Positions 14,343 through 27,007 are shown, counted from the stretch's first letter. The stretch: 39,014 bases of DNA from Streptomyces sp. ISL-94 (GCF_018614075.1 NZ_JAGGOZ010000036.1:1-39014); one strand, 5' to 3'. The notes: generated from the sequence alone by a model not told the origin. Numbers and translations: made by a program.

Positions 14343-17160
14343 CGCGGCGTGCCCCCTCAGGGTCGTAGAGAACGGGACTTGCGACCGTGACCGGGACCAG
14401 CTCGCCCCCCACTGGCGCATACAGCCGCTCACCGATGCGGTCCCGGCCGCCCTTGACGAGGGCGAGCGCGAACGTCCGGCCGAGGGCCGCGCTGCGGTAG
14501 CTGGAGGTGACGTGCCCGAGCATCGGCACCGGCGGTTCGGGGAGCGGGCTGCCGGCGACCAGGTGAGTGCCTTCGGGCAGCAGGGTGCCGGGGTCGTCCG
14601 GCAGCAGGCCGACGAGGTGCTTGCGGTCGGGCCGACTGGTGTCGGCGCGGGCATACGAGCGCTTGCCGATGAAGTCGGGCTTCTTCTTGGACACCGCCCA
14701 GCTCATGCCGAGGTCCTGCGGGGTCACGGTGCCGTCGGTGTCCTGGCCGACGATCGGATAGCCCTTCTCGGCGCGCAGGACGTGCATGGTCTCGGTGCCG
14801 TACGCCGTGATGCCGAGCGGGCCTCCCGCCTCGTACAGCGCCTCCCACAGCGCCGTCGCGTCCCACGGCGAGACATTGATCTCGTACGCCAGCTCGCCGG
14901 AGAAGCTGATCCGGCACACCCGTGCCGGAATCCCGGCGACGGCCGTGTCGCGCCACGCCATGAACGGGAAGCCGGCGTTGTCCACGGCGAGCTGCGGGGC
15001 GAGCCCGCCCAGCACCTCGCGGGAGCGGGGGCCGACCAGGGCGACGGTGGCCCACTGCTCGGTGACCGAGGCGCAGTGCACGCGCAGGTCGGGCCACTCC
15101 GTCTGGAGCCACTCCTCCATCCAGTCGAGTACGGCGGCGGCGTTGCCGGTCGTGGTGGTGACGAGGAAACGCCTCTCGGCGAGCCGGATGACGGTGCCGT
15201 CGTCGAAGACCATCCCGTCGGGGCGGCACATCACGCCGTAGCGGATCATGCCGACCTTCAGCGTGCTCATCATGTTGGTGTAGAGCCGGTCCAGGAAGTC
15301 TCCGGCATCCGGTCCCTGCACATCGATCTTGCCGAGCGTGGAGGCGTCCATGAAGGCGACGCCTTCGCGGGCGGCGCGGCACTCGCGCAGCACTGCCGCT
15401 TCCATGTCCTCACCGGCTTGCGGGTAGTACCACGGCCGTTTCCACTGCCCGACGTTCTCGAAGAGCGCGCCGTGCGCGACGTGCCAGTCGTGCAGGGCGG
15501 TGACGCGTGCGGGGTCGTGCAGGACCCCACGGTCGCGGCCGGCGAGCGCGGCGAAGGAGACCGGCGCGTACGGGGCGCGGAAGGTCGTCGTGCCGAGCTC
15601 CGCGACGTCGACGCCGAGCAGGTGCGCTATGACACCGCCGGCGAGAACGCCCGAGGTCTTGCCCTGGTCGTTCGCCGTGCCCGCTGTGGTATAGCGCTTC
15701 AGGTGCTCGACCGACCGCATCCCGGCGCCCGTCGCGCGGGCGAGATCGCCGACGGTGACATCACGCTGGAGGTCGACAAAGCTGCGGGATGTGTCCGCTC
15801 CGGGTACGACCCACAGATGCCGGGGCGGTGTGCGGGGCTCTTCGACCGGCGAGGGGAGCGGGAGCGAGGCAGAGGCGGCGAACCCCTCGGCTTCGAGCGC
15901 CCGCGCGCCCGCTGAAGCTCCGTCGGCCAGGCAACGGGACAGGTCGAACTCACCGCGTGCCGCCCCGGCGACCTCCACCGCCTGGCGGCAGCTGTCCGGC
16001 ACGAACGAGCCGAGCGCGTCGTCGTAGCGAAGCCGCCCGCCTGCCTGGCTGAACAAGTGGACGACCGGGTTCCAGCCGCCGGAGACGAGGAGGAGGTCGG
16101 CGGCGATCTCCCGGGAGGCCGAGCCTCCCTCGGCAGGGGACACGGTCACCGAGGAGACTCGCGGCGCGCCCGCGGTACCCGTGACGGTGTGCCCGGCGAG
16201 CACCTCGATGCCGGCCTCCGCGGCCCGGCGCGCCCACTCCCCCGGCTCGGGCCGGGCGTCGATGACCGCCGCGACCTCCGCCCCCGCCGCCGCCAGGTCG
16301 AGTGCGGTGGCGTATGCGCTGTCGTTCGTGGTGAACACCACCGCGCGGCGCCCCGGGAGGACGCCGTACCGGTTCACATACGTACGGGCCGCGCCCGCGA
16401 GCATGACGCCGGGGCGGTCATTGTCGGCGAAGGCGAGCGAGCGCTCGTGCGCACCCGTCGCGAGGACGACCCGCCGCGCCCGGATCCGCCACACCCGCTC
16501 GCGCGAGACGTGGGCGGGGGCCTGTGCGCCCAGGTGGTTGGTGCGGCGCTCGACGGCGAGCACGTAGTTGTCGTCGTAGTAGCCGAAGACCGTGGTACGG
16601 CGCAGCACCCGCACGTCGGGCGCCGCGTCGAGTCCGTCACCCGCCTCGGCCACCCAGTCAGGCAGTTGGCCCGTGCCGAGCAGGCTGCCGCCCAGCTCGG
16701 GCTGGTCATCGGCGAGGATCACGCGCGCCCCGCTGTGAGCGGCCGCCGTCGCCGCGGCGAGACCGGCCGGTCCCGAGCCGACGACCAGCAGGTCGCAGTG
16801 GGCGTGCACGGCGTCGTAGCGGGCGGGGTCCGGTTCGGGGGCGAGGCGTCCCTGGCCCGGCAGGCCGCTCGCCACGAGCCCGTCGTACAACTCGACAGTC
16901 GTCGCGGGGAGCATCGGCTCCGGGAACGGGGCCTCGATCTGGACAACGGCGTTCGGCTCCTCGGCTCCGGCCGCGAAGATGCCGCGCGGACGGCCGAGTC
17001 TGACGCTGGTGCCGGTCTGGTGGACGCCGCCCGCGAGCAGCGCGGAGGCGAGGGTGTCGCCCCGGTACCCCTGGTACTCCACGCCGTCGAAGAGGAAGCT
17101 CAGCGGCTTCTCTCGGGAGATACGTCCACCGCTGGGCCGTCGGAAGGGCTGCGAGGTCAT
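14335..17160 (-). CDS. soxA: sarcosine oxidase alpha subunit
   Basis: A 941-residue alpha subunit that binds NAD and tetrahydrofolate and produces 5,10-methylene-THF from the methyl group of sarcosine. An N-terminal 2Fe-2S-ferredoxin-like fold without cluster ligands (GVEYQGYRGDTLASALLA) is followed by a Rossmann domain with GSGPAGLAAA. The C-terminal 370 residues are an aminomethyltransferase (GcvT) domain (MDASTLGKIDVQGPDAGDFL, SFSGELAYEINV). The length is full for the family. The start overlaps the soxD stop by four bases (ATGA). It acts in the cytosol as SoxBDAG, converting sarcosine to glycine and hydrogen peroxide. Confidence 0.96.
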   Translation of the reverse strand: MTSQPFRRPSGGRISREKPLSFLFDGVEYQGYRGDTLASALLAGGVHQTGTSVRLGRPRGIFAAGAEEPNAVVQIEAPFPEPMLPATTVELYDGLVASGLPGQGRLAPEPDPARYDAVHAHCDLLVVGSGPAGLAAATAAAHSGARVILADDQPELGGSLLGTGQLPDWVAEAGDGLDAAPDVRVLRRTTVFGYYDDNYVLAVERRTNHLGAQAPAHVSRERVWRIRARRVVLATGAHERSLAFADNDRPGVMLAGAARTYVNRYGVLPGRRAVVFTTNDSAYATALDLAAAGAEVAAVIDARPEPGEWARRAAEAGIEVLAGHTVTGTAGAPRVSSVTVSPAEGGSASREIAADLLLVSGGWNPVVHLFSQAGGRLRYDDALGSFVPDSCRQAVEVAGAARGEFDLSRCLADGASAGARALEAEGFAASASLPLPSPVEEPRTPPRHLWVVPGADTSRSFVDLQRDVTVGDLARATGAGMRSVEHLKRYTTAGTANDQGKTSGVLAGGVIAHLLGVDVAELGTTTFRAPYAPVSFAALAGRDRGVLHDPARVTALHDWHVAHGALFENVGQWKRPWYYPQAGEDMEAAVLRECRAAREGVAFMDASTLGKIDVQGPDAGDFLDRLYTNMMSTLKVGMIRYGVMCRPDGMVFDDGTVIRLAERRFLVTTTTGNAAAVLDWMEEWLQTEWPDLRVHCASVTEQWATVALVGPRSREVLGGLAPQLAVDNAGFPFMAWRDTAVAGIPARVCRISFSGELAYEINVSPWDATALWEALYEAGGPLGITAYGTETMHVLRAEKGYPIVGQDTDGTVTPQDLGMSWAVSKKKPDFIGKRSYARADTSRPDRKHLVGLLPDDPGTLLPEGTHLVAGSPLPEPPVPMLGHVTSSYRSAALGRTFALALVKGGRDRIGERLYAPVGGELVPVTVASPVLYDPEGARRDG

Positions 17161-17435
17161 GCGATCACCGGCCTTTGCTCGCCGACCCGGTACACGGCGA
17201 GGATGTCGTTGGTCGCCGTGTCCCGGACGGCGTTGAACCAGCGGCGGCAGCCGTCCGCGTGGCTCCACCTCTCGGGGAACGGCCCCCTGGTGTTGTCACG
17301 GAAGAACAGATAGCGGGCCCATTCCTCGTCGGTGAGGGCCGAAGGGTCCTCGGGATAGGGCACGTGCGCCTGACCGCCGTAGTGGAATTCGGCCTCGTCG
17401 CGAGGCCCGCACCAGGGGCATGGGATGAGCAGCAT
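17157..17435 (-). CDS. soxD: sarcosine oxidase delta subunit
   Basis: A 92-residue delta subunit. The zinc-binding CPWCG (Cys6, Cys9), the downstream histidines in EFHYGGQAH and the cysteine in HADGCRRWFN match the family, which binds one zinc and stabilises the SoxBDAG heterotetramer. It is 29 bases after soxB and overlaps soxA by four bases. Confidence 0.95.
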   Translation of the reverse strand: MLLIPCPWCGPRDEAEFHYGGQAHVPYPEDPSALTDEEWARYLFFRDNTRGPFPERWSHADGCRRWFNAVRDTATNDILAVYRVGEQRPVIA

Positions 17436-17464
17436 CGCTGAAGGCTCCTCGTGTTGTGCTTCGC

Positions 17465-18697
17465 TCAGTGGGCGACCGCGGCCGCGCCGTGCTCGTCGAC
17501 GAGCGCGCCGGTGGTGAAACGGTCGAGCGTGAAGGGGGCGGCCAGCGGGTGGGCTTCGTCGTGGGCGATGGTGTGGGCGAAGGCCCAGCCGACTCCCGGC
17601 GTGGCCTTGAAGCCACCCGTCCCCCAGCCGCAGTTGACGTAGAGGTGGTCCACGGGGGTCAGCCCGACGATCGGTGACGCGTCGGGGCTGACGTCCACGA
17701 TGCCGCCCCAGGTGCGCAGGACGTGCGCGCGGGCGAAGACCGGGAACAACTCCAGCGCGGCCGCCATCTGGCGCTCGATGATGTGGAACGCGCCGCGCTG
17801 CGTGTACGCGTTGTACGCGTCGATGCCCGCGCCCATGACCAGCTCGCCCTTGTGGGCCTGGCTGACGTACACGTGCACCGCGTTGGACATCACCACGGTG
17901 GGGTGCACCGGCTCAAGGAGTTCGGAGACCAGGGCCTGCAGCGGGTGGCTCTGGACGGGCAGCTCGAAGCCGGCCATGGCCGCCAGCACCGAGGAGTGCC
18001 CGGCCGCGCAGAGAGCGACCCGGCCCGCTGCGATGGGGCCGAGCGAGGTCTGTACGCCGGTCACCCGGCCGCCCTGCACGTCGATGCCGGTGACCTCGCA
18101 GTTCTGGATGAGGTCGATGCCGGCGGCGTCGGCGGACCGGGCGAGGCCCCAGGCGACGTGGTCGTGCTTGGCGATGCCCGCGCGCGGCTGGTAGGTCGCG
18201 CCCATGACCGGGTAGCGCACGTCCGGCGAGATGTTGACGATCGGGCAGACGTCCTTGACCTGCTCCGGGTCGAGCCACTCGGCGTCCACGCCGTTCAGCC
18301 GGTTGGCCTCGACCCGGCGGACGCTGTCGCGTACGTCCTGCAGGCTGTGCGCCAGGTTGAGCACACCGCGCTGGGAGAACAGGATGGGGTAGTCGAGGTC
18401 GTCCTCCAGTCCCTCCCACAGCTTGAGCGCGTGCTCGTAGATCCCGGCGCTCTCGTCCCAGAGGTAGTTGGAGCGGATGATGGTCGTGTTGCGGGCCATG
18501 TTGCCGCCGGCGAGCCAGCCCTTCTCAAGGACCGCCACATTGGTGATGCCGTGGTTCTTCGCCAGGTAGTGGGCCGTGGCGAGGCCGTGTCCGCCGCCGC
18601 CGACGATCACCACGTCGTACGACCGCTTGGGCTCGGGCGTGCGCCACAGCCAGTCGGGGTGCTCGGGAAGGTCGGCGCCTGGGGTACGGGGACTCAT
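17465..18697 (-). CDS. soxB: sarcosine oxidase beta subunit
   Basis: A 410-residue beta subunit that oxidises sarcosine using FAD and FMN. The dinucleotide-binding [18 protein letters not shown] starts near residue 33. The segment [11 protein letters not shown] contains His178, the expected position of the covalent FMN histidine in this family (family knowledge, not proven here). The C-terminal [22 protein letters not shown] is the usual FAD-domain end. The start at 18697 overlaps the glyA stop (ATGA). The length is normal. Confidence 0.96.
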   Translation of the reverse strand: MSPRTPGADLPEHPDWLWRTPEPKRSYDVVIVGGGGHGLATAHYLAKNHGITNVAVLEKGWLAGGNMARNTTIIRSNYLWDESAGIYEHALKLWEGLEDDLDYPILFSQRGVLNLAHSLQDVRDSVRRVEANRLNGVDAEWLDPEQVKDVCPIVNISPDVRYPVMGATYQPRAGIAKHDHVAWGLARSADAAGIDLIQNCEVTGIDVQGGRVTGVQTSLGPIAAGRVALCAAGHSSVLAAMAGFELPVQSHPLQALVSELLEPVHPTVVMSNAVHVYVSQAHKGELVMGAGIDAYNAYTQRGAFHIIERQMAAALELFPVFARAHVLRTWGGIVDVSPDASPIVGLTPVDHLYVNCGWGTGGFKATPGVGWAFAHTIAHDEAHPLAAPFTLDRFTTGALVDEHGAAAVAH

Positions 18698-19971
18698 CGC
18701 GCGTCTCCTGACAGGGACGGGTAGAGGGGGTGGGCGGCCGCGAGGGAGGCGGTACGGGCGCGCAGCGCGGCGACATCCGGTTCGGGCTGGAGGGCGAGCG
18801 CGATCACATCGGCGACCTCGGCGAAGTCCTCGTCGCCGAAGCCCCGGGTGGCCAGGGCCGGTGTGCCGATGCGCAGGCCGGAGGTGACCATCGGCGGGCG
18901 CGAGTCGAAGGGCACGGCGTTGCGGTTGACCGTGATGCCGGTCTCGTGGAGCAGGTCCTCGGCCTGCCTGCCGTCCAGTTCCGAGCCGCGCAGGTCGACC
19001 AGGACGAGGTGCACATCGGTGCCTTCGGTGAGCACCTTCACGCCGGCCGCCGCCGCGTCGGGGCGGGAGAGCCGCTCGGCCAGGATGCGCGCTCCGGCGA
19101 GCGTACGGACCTGGCGGTCGGCGAAGGCCTCGGAGGCGGCCAGTTTGAAGGCCACGGCCTTCGCGGCGATGACATGTTCGAGCGGGCCGCCCTGCATGCC
19201 GGGGAACACCGCCGAGTTGAGCTTCTTGGCGAGGTCGGCGTCGTTGCTGAGGATGACACCGCCGCGCGGTCCGCCGAGGGTCTTGTGCGTGGTGGTGGTG
19301 GTCACATGGGCGTGCGGCACCGGGTTGGGGTGGAGGCCCGCGGCGACCAGGCCGGCGAAGTGGGCCATGTCGACCATGAGGTACGCGCCGACCTCGTCCG
19401 CGATCCGCCGGAAGCGTGCGAAGTCCAGCTGCCGGGGGTACGCCGACCAGCCCGCGATGATCATCTTGGGCCGGTGCTCCTTGGCCAGGCGCTCCACCTC
19501 CTCCATGTCGACCAGGCAGTCCGCCTCGCCGACGTGGTACGGAACGACGTTCAGCATCTTGCCGGAGTAGTTGATGCGCATGCCGTGCGTCAGGTGTCCG
19601 CCGTGCGCGAGGTCGAGGCCGAGGATGGTGTCGCCGGGCCGCAGCAGCGCGAAGAACACCGCGGTGTTGGCCTGCGCCCCGGAGTGCGGCTGGACATTGG
19701 CGAAGGAGGCGCCGAACAGCGCCTTGACCCGGTCGATGGCGAGCTGCTCGACCACGTCGACGTGTTCGCAGCCGCCGTAGTAGCGGCGGCCCGGGTAGCC
19801 CTCGGCGTACTTGTTGGTCAGGACCGAGCCCTGGGCCTCCATCACGGCGGTCGGAGCGAAGTTCTCCGACGCGATCATCTCCAGCGTGGACTGCTGGCGG
19901 GCGAGCTCCGCGCGGAGGGCCGCATGGACCTCCGGGTCCAGTTCTGCGAGCGGGGTGTCGAGCATGTTCAT
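18694..19971 (-). CDS. glyA: serine hydroxymethyltransferase
   Basis: A 425-residue PLP enzyme that converts glycine plus 5,10-methylene-THF to serine. Placed between dimethylglycine and sarcosine oxidation, it can use both products of the pathway at once. SENF, the HSGAQAN segment and the PLP lysine in [11 protein letters not shown] (Lys230) are present. The ATG at 19971 overlaps the TGA of the folD remnant (ATGA), so initiation may depend on translation of that remnant. Being in a catabolic operon, it is probably an inducible paralogue of the housekeeping GlyA; that cannot be checked in this window. Confidence 0.95.
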   Translation of the reverse strand: MNMLDTPLAELDPEVHAALRAELARQQSTLEMIASENFAPTAVMEAQGSVLTNKYAEGYPGRRYYGGCEHVDVVEQLAIDRVKALFGASFANVQPHSGAQANTAVFFALLRPGDTILGLDLAHGGHLTHGMRINYSGKMLNVVPYHVGEADCLVDMEEVERLAKEHRPKMIIAGWSAYPRQLDFARFRRIADEVGAYLMVDMAHFAGLVAAGLHPNPVPHAHVTTTTTHKTLGGPRGGVILSNDADLAKKLNSAVFPGMQGGPLEHVIAAKAVAFKLAASEAFADRQVRTLAGARILAERLSRPDAAAAGVKVLTEGTDVHLVLVDLRGSELDGRQAEDLLHETGITVNRNAVPFDSRPPMVTSGLRIGTPALATRGFGDEDFAEVADVIALALQPEPDVAALRARTASLAAAHPLYPSLSGDAR

Positions 19972-20129
19972 ACCGCTTTCCTCGCACGGGGGGTGGTGGA
20001 CAGCTCGGAGGCGGGGTCGGCGTTGAGCTCGTCGACGACGGCCTCCACCTGTATCCGGGCGGCGCCGGCGGGGAGTTCGGTGCGGATCGCCGCGGCGGTG
20101 CGCTTGCCGTCGAGGATCTGTGCGGTCAC
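19968..20129 (-). pseudogene. folD: in-frame 53-codon remnant of folD, coupled to glyA
   Basis: The GTG at 20129, with GAGGAG four bases upstream, opens [19 protein letters not shown], the classic N-terminus of FolD (methylene-THF dehydrogenase/cyclohydrolase, normally about 285 residues). The frame then jumps to [14 protein letters not shown], which in intact FolD lies some 50-60 residues further on, and ends with an unrelated tail whose TGA overlaps the glyA ATG. Both the active-site lysine/tyrosine region and the NADP domain are missing. The reading frame, start signal and coupling are preserved, so it may survive as a leader that delivers ribosomes to glyA. Confidence 0.7.
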
Positions 20130-20173
20130 GTTGCTCCTCTTCAAGGGAGTGCGGGTGCGGCCCGGTGGCCGGG

Positions 20174-22648
<2,475 letters not shown>

Positions 22649-22663
22649 TCAAAAGAAGTCGAG

Positions 22664-22698
22664 TTGCCGTCAGCGCAACGTGCTTCAGGTTGCGCAAC
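22664..22698. promoter_or_regulatory. operator candidates upstream of the dimethylglycine operon
   Basis: TTGCC-GTCAG-CGCAA at 22664-22678 fits the island palindrome TTGCG-N5-CGCAA with one mismatch. A compact palindrome GTTGCGCAAC follows at 22689-22698. They lie 31-65 bases before the start codon, where a repressor could block transcription. Confidence 0.6.
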
Positions 22699-22776
22699 TC
22701 ACAGTGCCGGTCGCCCCGTGCGGTGTCAAGGGGTGCGAATTCACTGAACGGCCGCCCGCACAAAGAGGCGGAAACA

Positions 22777-22818
22777 GCCGTGCCCGGCGGGCTGTCTCCA
22801 CAGCCCGCCGGGCACGGC
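22777..22818 (-). terminator. strong terminator after proX-like gene
   Basis: A perfect 19-base-pair inverted repeat (arms GCCGTGCCCGGCGGGCTGT and its complement) with a four-base loop lies 25 bases beyond the binding-protein stop. A short T-rich stretch follows on the minus strand. Confidence 0.9.
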
Positions 22819-22842
22819 ACGTTGCTTTCCGTCTCTCCTGAC

Positions 22843-23841
22843 TCAGCCCTTTCCGAGCCAGACGTCGACCTTCTTCCGGTTGTCCTCGACCCACTTCTGC
22901 GCGGCCTTCTCCGGCGACATCTTGTCCTGCGCGATGTATTTCGCCACGGTGTCCTGATCCTCGTTCGACCAGGTGAAGTTCTTGACGAGCTGATAGGCGG
23001 GACTTCCGGAGTCGGCGAACTTCTTACTGACGATCTTGTCCAGTACGTAGGCGGGATAGTCGCAGGCGGTCTTCTCCGGGTCGGCGTCACAGTCCGCCTG
23101 GTACGCCGGCAGGCCCACCTTCACGAGCTTCAGCTCCGAGAAGAGCCACTGCGGTTCGTAGAAGTACCCGATGACAGGCGTCTTCTGGGCCTCTGCCTGG
23201 CGGAACGCCTGGATGAGAGCGGCCTCGCTGCCCGCGTACACCACCTTGTAATCGAGGTTCAGGTTCTTCACCAGAGCGCCGTCGTTGGTGACGAACGACG
23301 GATCCCCGTCCAGCAGCTGGCCCTTGCTGCCGGACTCGGACGTCCTGAACATCTCGGCGTACTTGTTCAGGTTCTTCCAATCGGTGATGTCCGGGTACTT
23401 CTCCGCCATCCACGGCGGTACGTACCAGCCGATGACGCCTTTGTTTCCTGTCTCACCGGCGGGGACTGCCGTCTTCTGCTGCTCGATGTATTTCTTCTTC
23501 AGATCCGGGTGGCCCCAGTTCTCGACGACCGCGTCCACCTCACCCGTGCCGAATCCCTGCCAGGCAACCTCTTCCTTGAGGTCCTTCTTCGTCACCTTGC
23601 ACCCGAGGTCCTTTTCCGCGACATACGCGATGACCGCCGCATTGGCCTCGTAACCGACCCACGGGTTGACGGCGAGATTGAAAGTGCCGCATTTCCCGGC
23701 GCTGCCGCCGCCCGATCCGGCGCTCGCCTCTCCGACCTTCGCACCCCCGCAGCCGCTGAGCGCGAGGGTCAGTGCCGCCAGGCCGGCCAGACCGGCGCGG
23801 CGCCGCATCCGCGTCGCCCGTGTGATGACATTTCTTTCCAT
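22843..23841 (-). CDS. glycine betaine-type ABC transporter substrate-binding lipoprotein
   Basis: A 332-residue periplasmic-type binding protein anchored as a lipoprotein. A basic N-terminus and hydrophobic stretch lead to the lipobox LALSGCGG with Cys31. The mature part (FNLAVNPWVGYEANAAV, then VVENWGHPD) belongs to the OpuAC/ProX fold for quaternary ammonium compounds. The aromatic residues in NPWVGY, GWYVPPWM and FYEPQWLF could form the cation box for betaine or choline. It is downstream of the permease by 24 bases and ends at a strong terminator, so it closes the betB-transporter operon. Confidence 0.9.
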   Translation of the reverse strand: MERNVITRATRMRRRAGLAGLAALTLALSGCGGAKVGEASAGSGGGSAGKCGTFNLAVNPWVGYEANAAVIAYVAEKDLGCKVTKKDLKEEVAWQGFGTGEVDAVVENWGHPDLKKKYIEQQKTAVPAGETGNKGVIGWYVPPWMAEKYPDITDWKNLNKYAEMFRTSESGSKGQLLDGDPSFVTNDGALVKNLNLDYKVVYAGSEAALIQAFRQAEAQKTPVIGYFYEPQWLFSELKLVKVGLPAYQADCDADPEKTACDYPAYVLDKIVSKKFADSGSPAYQLVKNFTWSNEDQDTVAKYIAQDKMSPEKAAQKWVEDNRKKVDVWLGKG

Positions 23842-23865
23842 GGGTGTCCTGCCCCTTCTTCTGCC

Positions 23866-25851
23866 TCAGCTCCCGCTGGGCACTCCGGTGGCCCGGTGGG
23901 CTGCCGCTTGGGTGATCCGGTCGAACATGACTCCGAGCAGCACGATGGCCAGGCCCGCCGCCAGGCCCTTGCCGTACAACTGGCCCTGGGAGAACCCCGC
24001 CACGACGTCATAGCCGAGGGCGCCGGCGCCCACCAGACCACCCACCACGACCATCGACAGCACGTAGATCAGTCCCTGGTTCGTCGCGAGAGCCAGGGCG
24101 CCGCGCGCCATCGGAAGCTGCACCTTCGTGATGATCTGCCAGGTGCTGGAGCCGGCCGAGGTCGCCGCCTCCACCGTGGTCTGCGGCACCGCCCGTACCC
24201 CGTCCGCGATGATCTTCATCGTCACCGGAGCCGCGTAGACGATCGCGGCGACGATCGCGGTGAACCGGCTCGCGCCGAACAGCGCGAGGAACGGCACCAG
24301 ATAGACGAACGCCGGCATGGTCTGCCCGGCGTCGAGTACAGGACGGATCAACCGGTCGGCCAGGGCGCTGCGCCCCATCCACACCCCCACCACGACACCG
24401 AGGGCCATCACGATGACCGTGGCCACCACGCTGGAGGCCAGCGTCGTCATGCTGTCCCGCCACAGGCCCGTACCGACGATCAGCGCCGCGCACACCGCCG
24501 CGGTGGCCGCCGCACGCCATCCGCCGAACAGCCCGCCGAGGGCCACCACCACCGCGCCGACGAGCCACCAGGGGGAGCCGGTCAGCAGCGCCTCGAAGGG
24601 GTTGAGCAGCAGCGTGGTGATCACTTCGCGCAGCCCGTTGGTCACCCCGGCGAAGGTGCCCTGCGCCCACGCGGTCGTGGAGTCCGCCGTACGGGCGATC
24701 GCGCTGCCCACCCCGGCGTCACCCGGGAATTCCGCCGCCCACACAAAGGTGTGGGACAGCCATACGCAGACGGCGGTGAGCGCGCCTCCGGCGATGAGCA
24801 GCGGACGGCGCCACCGCGCCGAGCGGCCGTCGCCCTGCCTGGCTGTCTCGGCCCTGACGCTCGCCGCGGTGGTGACGCGGTCGAGCACGATGGCCATCAC
24901 GACGATGGCGAGACCGGCGTTGAACGCCACGCCCACGTCGAGTGTTTCCAGGGCCTTGATGACGGTCTTGCCCAGGCCGGGCGCGTCGATGAGCGCGGCG
25001 ATGGTGACCATGGACAGCGCGGCCATGATGGTCTGGTTCACGCCCAGCACGATCGTGCGCTTCGACATCGGCAGCAGCACTTTGGTCAGCGTCTGGCGCC
25101 GGGTCGAGCCCAGCGACTCGGCCGCCTCGACCGTGGTCCGGGGCACCGAGCGGATCGCGTGGGCGGTGATACGCACCGCCGGCGGCGTCGCGAAGATCAG
25201 TGTGGCGATCGTGGCGGACGCCGGGCCGATGAGGAAGAACAGCGTCAGCGGGGCCAGGTAGACGAACGTAGGCATCGTCTGCATGAAGTCGAGCGCGGGT
25301 GTGACCAGGCGGTTCACCCGGTCGGACAGCCCGGCCCAGACCCCGAGCGGAATACCGGCGAGCAGCGAGACGAAGACGGCCGCCACGGTGAGGGCGAGCG
25401 TGTCCATGCTCTCCTGCCACAGTCCCTGCAGACCGAAGAGGACGAATCCGGCGACGGCCAGGGCCGCCACCCGCACATTCCCGAACGCCCACGAGACATA
25501 GCCGACGAGGGCGACGACGCCCAGCCAGCCGACCACGGGAACCGGGCGGCCGAACGACGGCTGCGAGAACAGCGCCTGGATGAAGGTGACCAGGTTGTCG
25601 ATGACCAGACGGATCTCGTTGAAGAAGTAGAGGAAGACCGGGTTGCTGTTGCGGTGGGCGCCGACGGCGTCGTTGATCTCGTTGAACTCGCGGTGGAGCG
25701 GAGTCAGTTCCGCCGTGCCGAGCGGAAGCGTATGGGTGCCGCGCAGAACCAGCCACAGGGCCAGCCAGCCCATGACGATCGCGGCCACGACCAGTCGGCG
25801 GCCGCCCCGTACCGGCGACAGTCGCGCGGTCGCCTCTGCCAGGACGGCCAT
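23866..25851 (-). CDS. betaine-type ABC transporter permease, two membrane domains fused
   Basis: A 661-residue integral membrane protein made of two tandem ProW/OpuAB-type permease domains. Domain 1 is about residues 90-330, with the coupling-helix region RTTVEAAESLGSTRRQTL. A linker carries an extra hydrophobic segment (LLIAGGALTAVCVWLSHTF), and domain 2 is about 410-650, with QTTVEAATSAGSSTWQI. Each half has its own EAA loop, so one polypeptide can supply both membrane subunits. The TGATG overlap with the ATP-binding gene shows translational coupling. Confidence 0.92.
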   Translation of the reverse strand: MAVLAEATARLSPVRGGRRLVVAAIVMGWLALWLVLRGTHTLPLGTAELTPLHREFNEINDAVGAHRNSNPVFLYFFNEIRLVIDNLVTFIQALFSQPSFGRPVPVVGWLGVVALVGYVSWAFGNVRVAALAVAGFVLFGLQGLWQESMDTLALTVAAVFVSLLAGIPLGVWAGLSDRVNRLVTPALDFMQTMPTFVYLAPLTLFFLIGPASATIATLIFATPPAVRITAHAIRSVPRTTVEAAESLGSTRRQTLTKVLLPMSKRTIVLGVNQTIMAALSMVTIAALIDAPGLGKTVIKALETLDVGVAFNAGLAIVVMAIVLDRVTTAASVRAETARQGDGRSARWRRPLLIAGGALTAVCVWLSHTFVWAAEFPGDAGVGSAIARTADSTTAWAQGTFAGVTNGLREVITTLLLNPFEALLTGSPWWLVGAVVVALGGLFGGWRAAATAAVCAALIVGTGLWRDSMTTLASSVVATVIVMALGVVVGVWMGRSALADRLIRPVLDAGQTMPAFVYLVPFLALFGASRFTAIVAAIVYAAPVTMKIIADGVRAVPQTTVEAATSAGSSTWQIITKVQLPMARGALALATNQGLIYVLSMVVVGGLVGAGALGYDVVAGFSQGQLYGKGLAAGLAIVLLGVMFDRITQAAAHRATGVPSGS

Positions 25852-26954
25852 CAGGCGCCGTCCTCCGCACCGGCACCGGCTCCGTCTCCCCCGGCGACGA
25901 CCGCGAGGATCTCCTCGTCGCCGACGATGCCGAGGAGGCGCCCGTCCTCGACGACCTTCACGGGCTTGTCTGCGGCGAGCACGGCGCGCGTCGCCTCACG
26001 GACGACGACGTCCGGGCTGAGCTCCGGTCCGTCAAGGGCGTCGTCCGGGCGGGCCGGGCGCATGATCCAGCGCAGCGTGAGCACATGGGAGCGGGGCACG
26101 TCCGCCACGAAGTCCCTGACGTAGTCGTCGGCGGGCGCGCCGACCAGCTCGTCGCCCGTGCCGCACTGGACCGTCTTGCCGTCGCGCATGATGAGGATGC
26201 GGTCGCCGAGCTTCAGCGCCTCGGACAGATCGTGCGTGATGAACACCATCGTCTTGCCGACCTCGCGGTGCAGGCGGATGACCTCGTTCTGCATGTCCCG
26301 GCGGATCAGCGGGTCGAGCGCGGAGAACGGCTCGTCGAAGAGGAGGACATCAGGGTCGCCCGCGAGGGCGCGGGCGAGCCCGACCCGCTGCTGCATACCG
26401 CCGGAGAGCTGGTCGGGGTAGGAGTGCTCGTACCCGGTGAGGCCGACCAGTTCGATGACCTCCATGGCGCGCCGGGTGCGCTCGGCCCGGCTCATGCCGC
26501 GGATCTCCAGGCCGTACGCGACGTTGTCCACGACCCGGCGGTGCGGCAGCAGCCCGAAGTGCTGGAAGACCATGGAGAACTTGCGCCGCCGCAGCTCACG
26601 CAGTCGCTTGTCGTCCGCGCGGCGGATGTCCTCGCCCTCGAAGACGATCTCACCGGCGGTGGGTTCTATCAGCCGGGTCAGACATCGCACGAGTGTCGAC
26701 TTGCCCGAGCCGGACAGGCCCATGACGACGAAGACCTCTCCGGGCGACACATCGAAACTCACATCCCGAACGGCCGCGGTACAGCCCGTCTGCCGCATGA
26801 GCTCCTGTCGGGAAAGACCGCAGAGCTCGGACGAGTCCGGCACCTGCGCGGCCCTGGGCCCGAAGACCTTCCACAGACCGCGGACGGAGATGACCGGAGT
26901 CCTGTCGTCGGACACGCCGCGCTGCGGCGGCAGTTCTGTCTCTGTTGCGGTCAC
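25851..26954 (-). CDS. betaine-type ABC transporter ATP-binding protein
   Basis: A 367-residue ATPase of the ProV/OpuAA type. It contains Walker A (GLSGSGKST), the Q-loop ([11 protein letters not shown]), the signature ([15 protein letters not shown]), Walker B ([13 protein letters not shown]) and the H-loop (FITHDLSEA). A long insertion before Walker A is typical for the betaine subfamily. The C-terminal 90 residues resemble a reduced CBS-like regulatory module that in relatives senses ionic strength. I place the start at the GTG at 26954 because AGAGAGG precedes it. It follows betB by 53 bases in the same direction. Confidence 0.92.
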   Translation of the reverse strand: MTATETELPPQRGVSDDRTPVISVRGLWKVFGPRAAQVPDSSELCGLSRQELMRQTGCTAAVRDVSFDVSPGEVFVVMGLSGSGKSTLVRCLTRLIEPTAGEIVFEGEDIRRADDKRLRELRRRKFSMVFQHFGLLPHRRVVDNVAYGLEIRGMSRAERTRRAMEVIELVGLTGYEHSYPDQLSGGMQQRVGLARALAGDPDVLLFDEPFSALDPLIRRDMQNEVIRLHREVGKTMVFITHDLSEALKLGDRILIMRDGKTVQCGTGDELVGAPADDYVRDFVADVPRSHVLTLRWIMRPARPDDALDGPELSPDVVVREATRAVLAADKPVKVVEDGRLLGIVGDEEILAVVAGGDGAGAGAEDGA

Positions 26955-27007
26955 TGTCGACCTCTCTTCGGATGGCACGGCCGCGCTCGACGTCGGTGGC
27001 ACAGAGC

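Noticed and set aside
22690..26124. A 1144-codon open frame on the plus strand across the transporter genes
   Set aside because: It is antisense to three well-supported genes, and the product is arginine/histidine-rich without any recognisable fold. Such frames are expected in very high-GC DNA.
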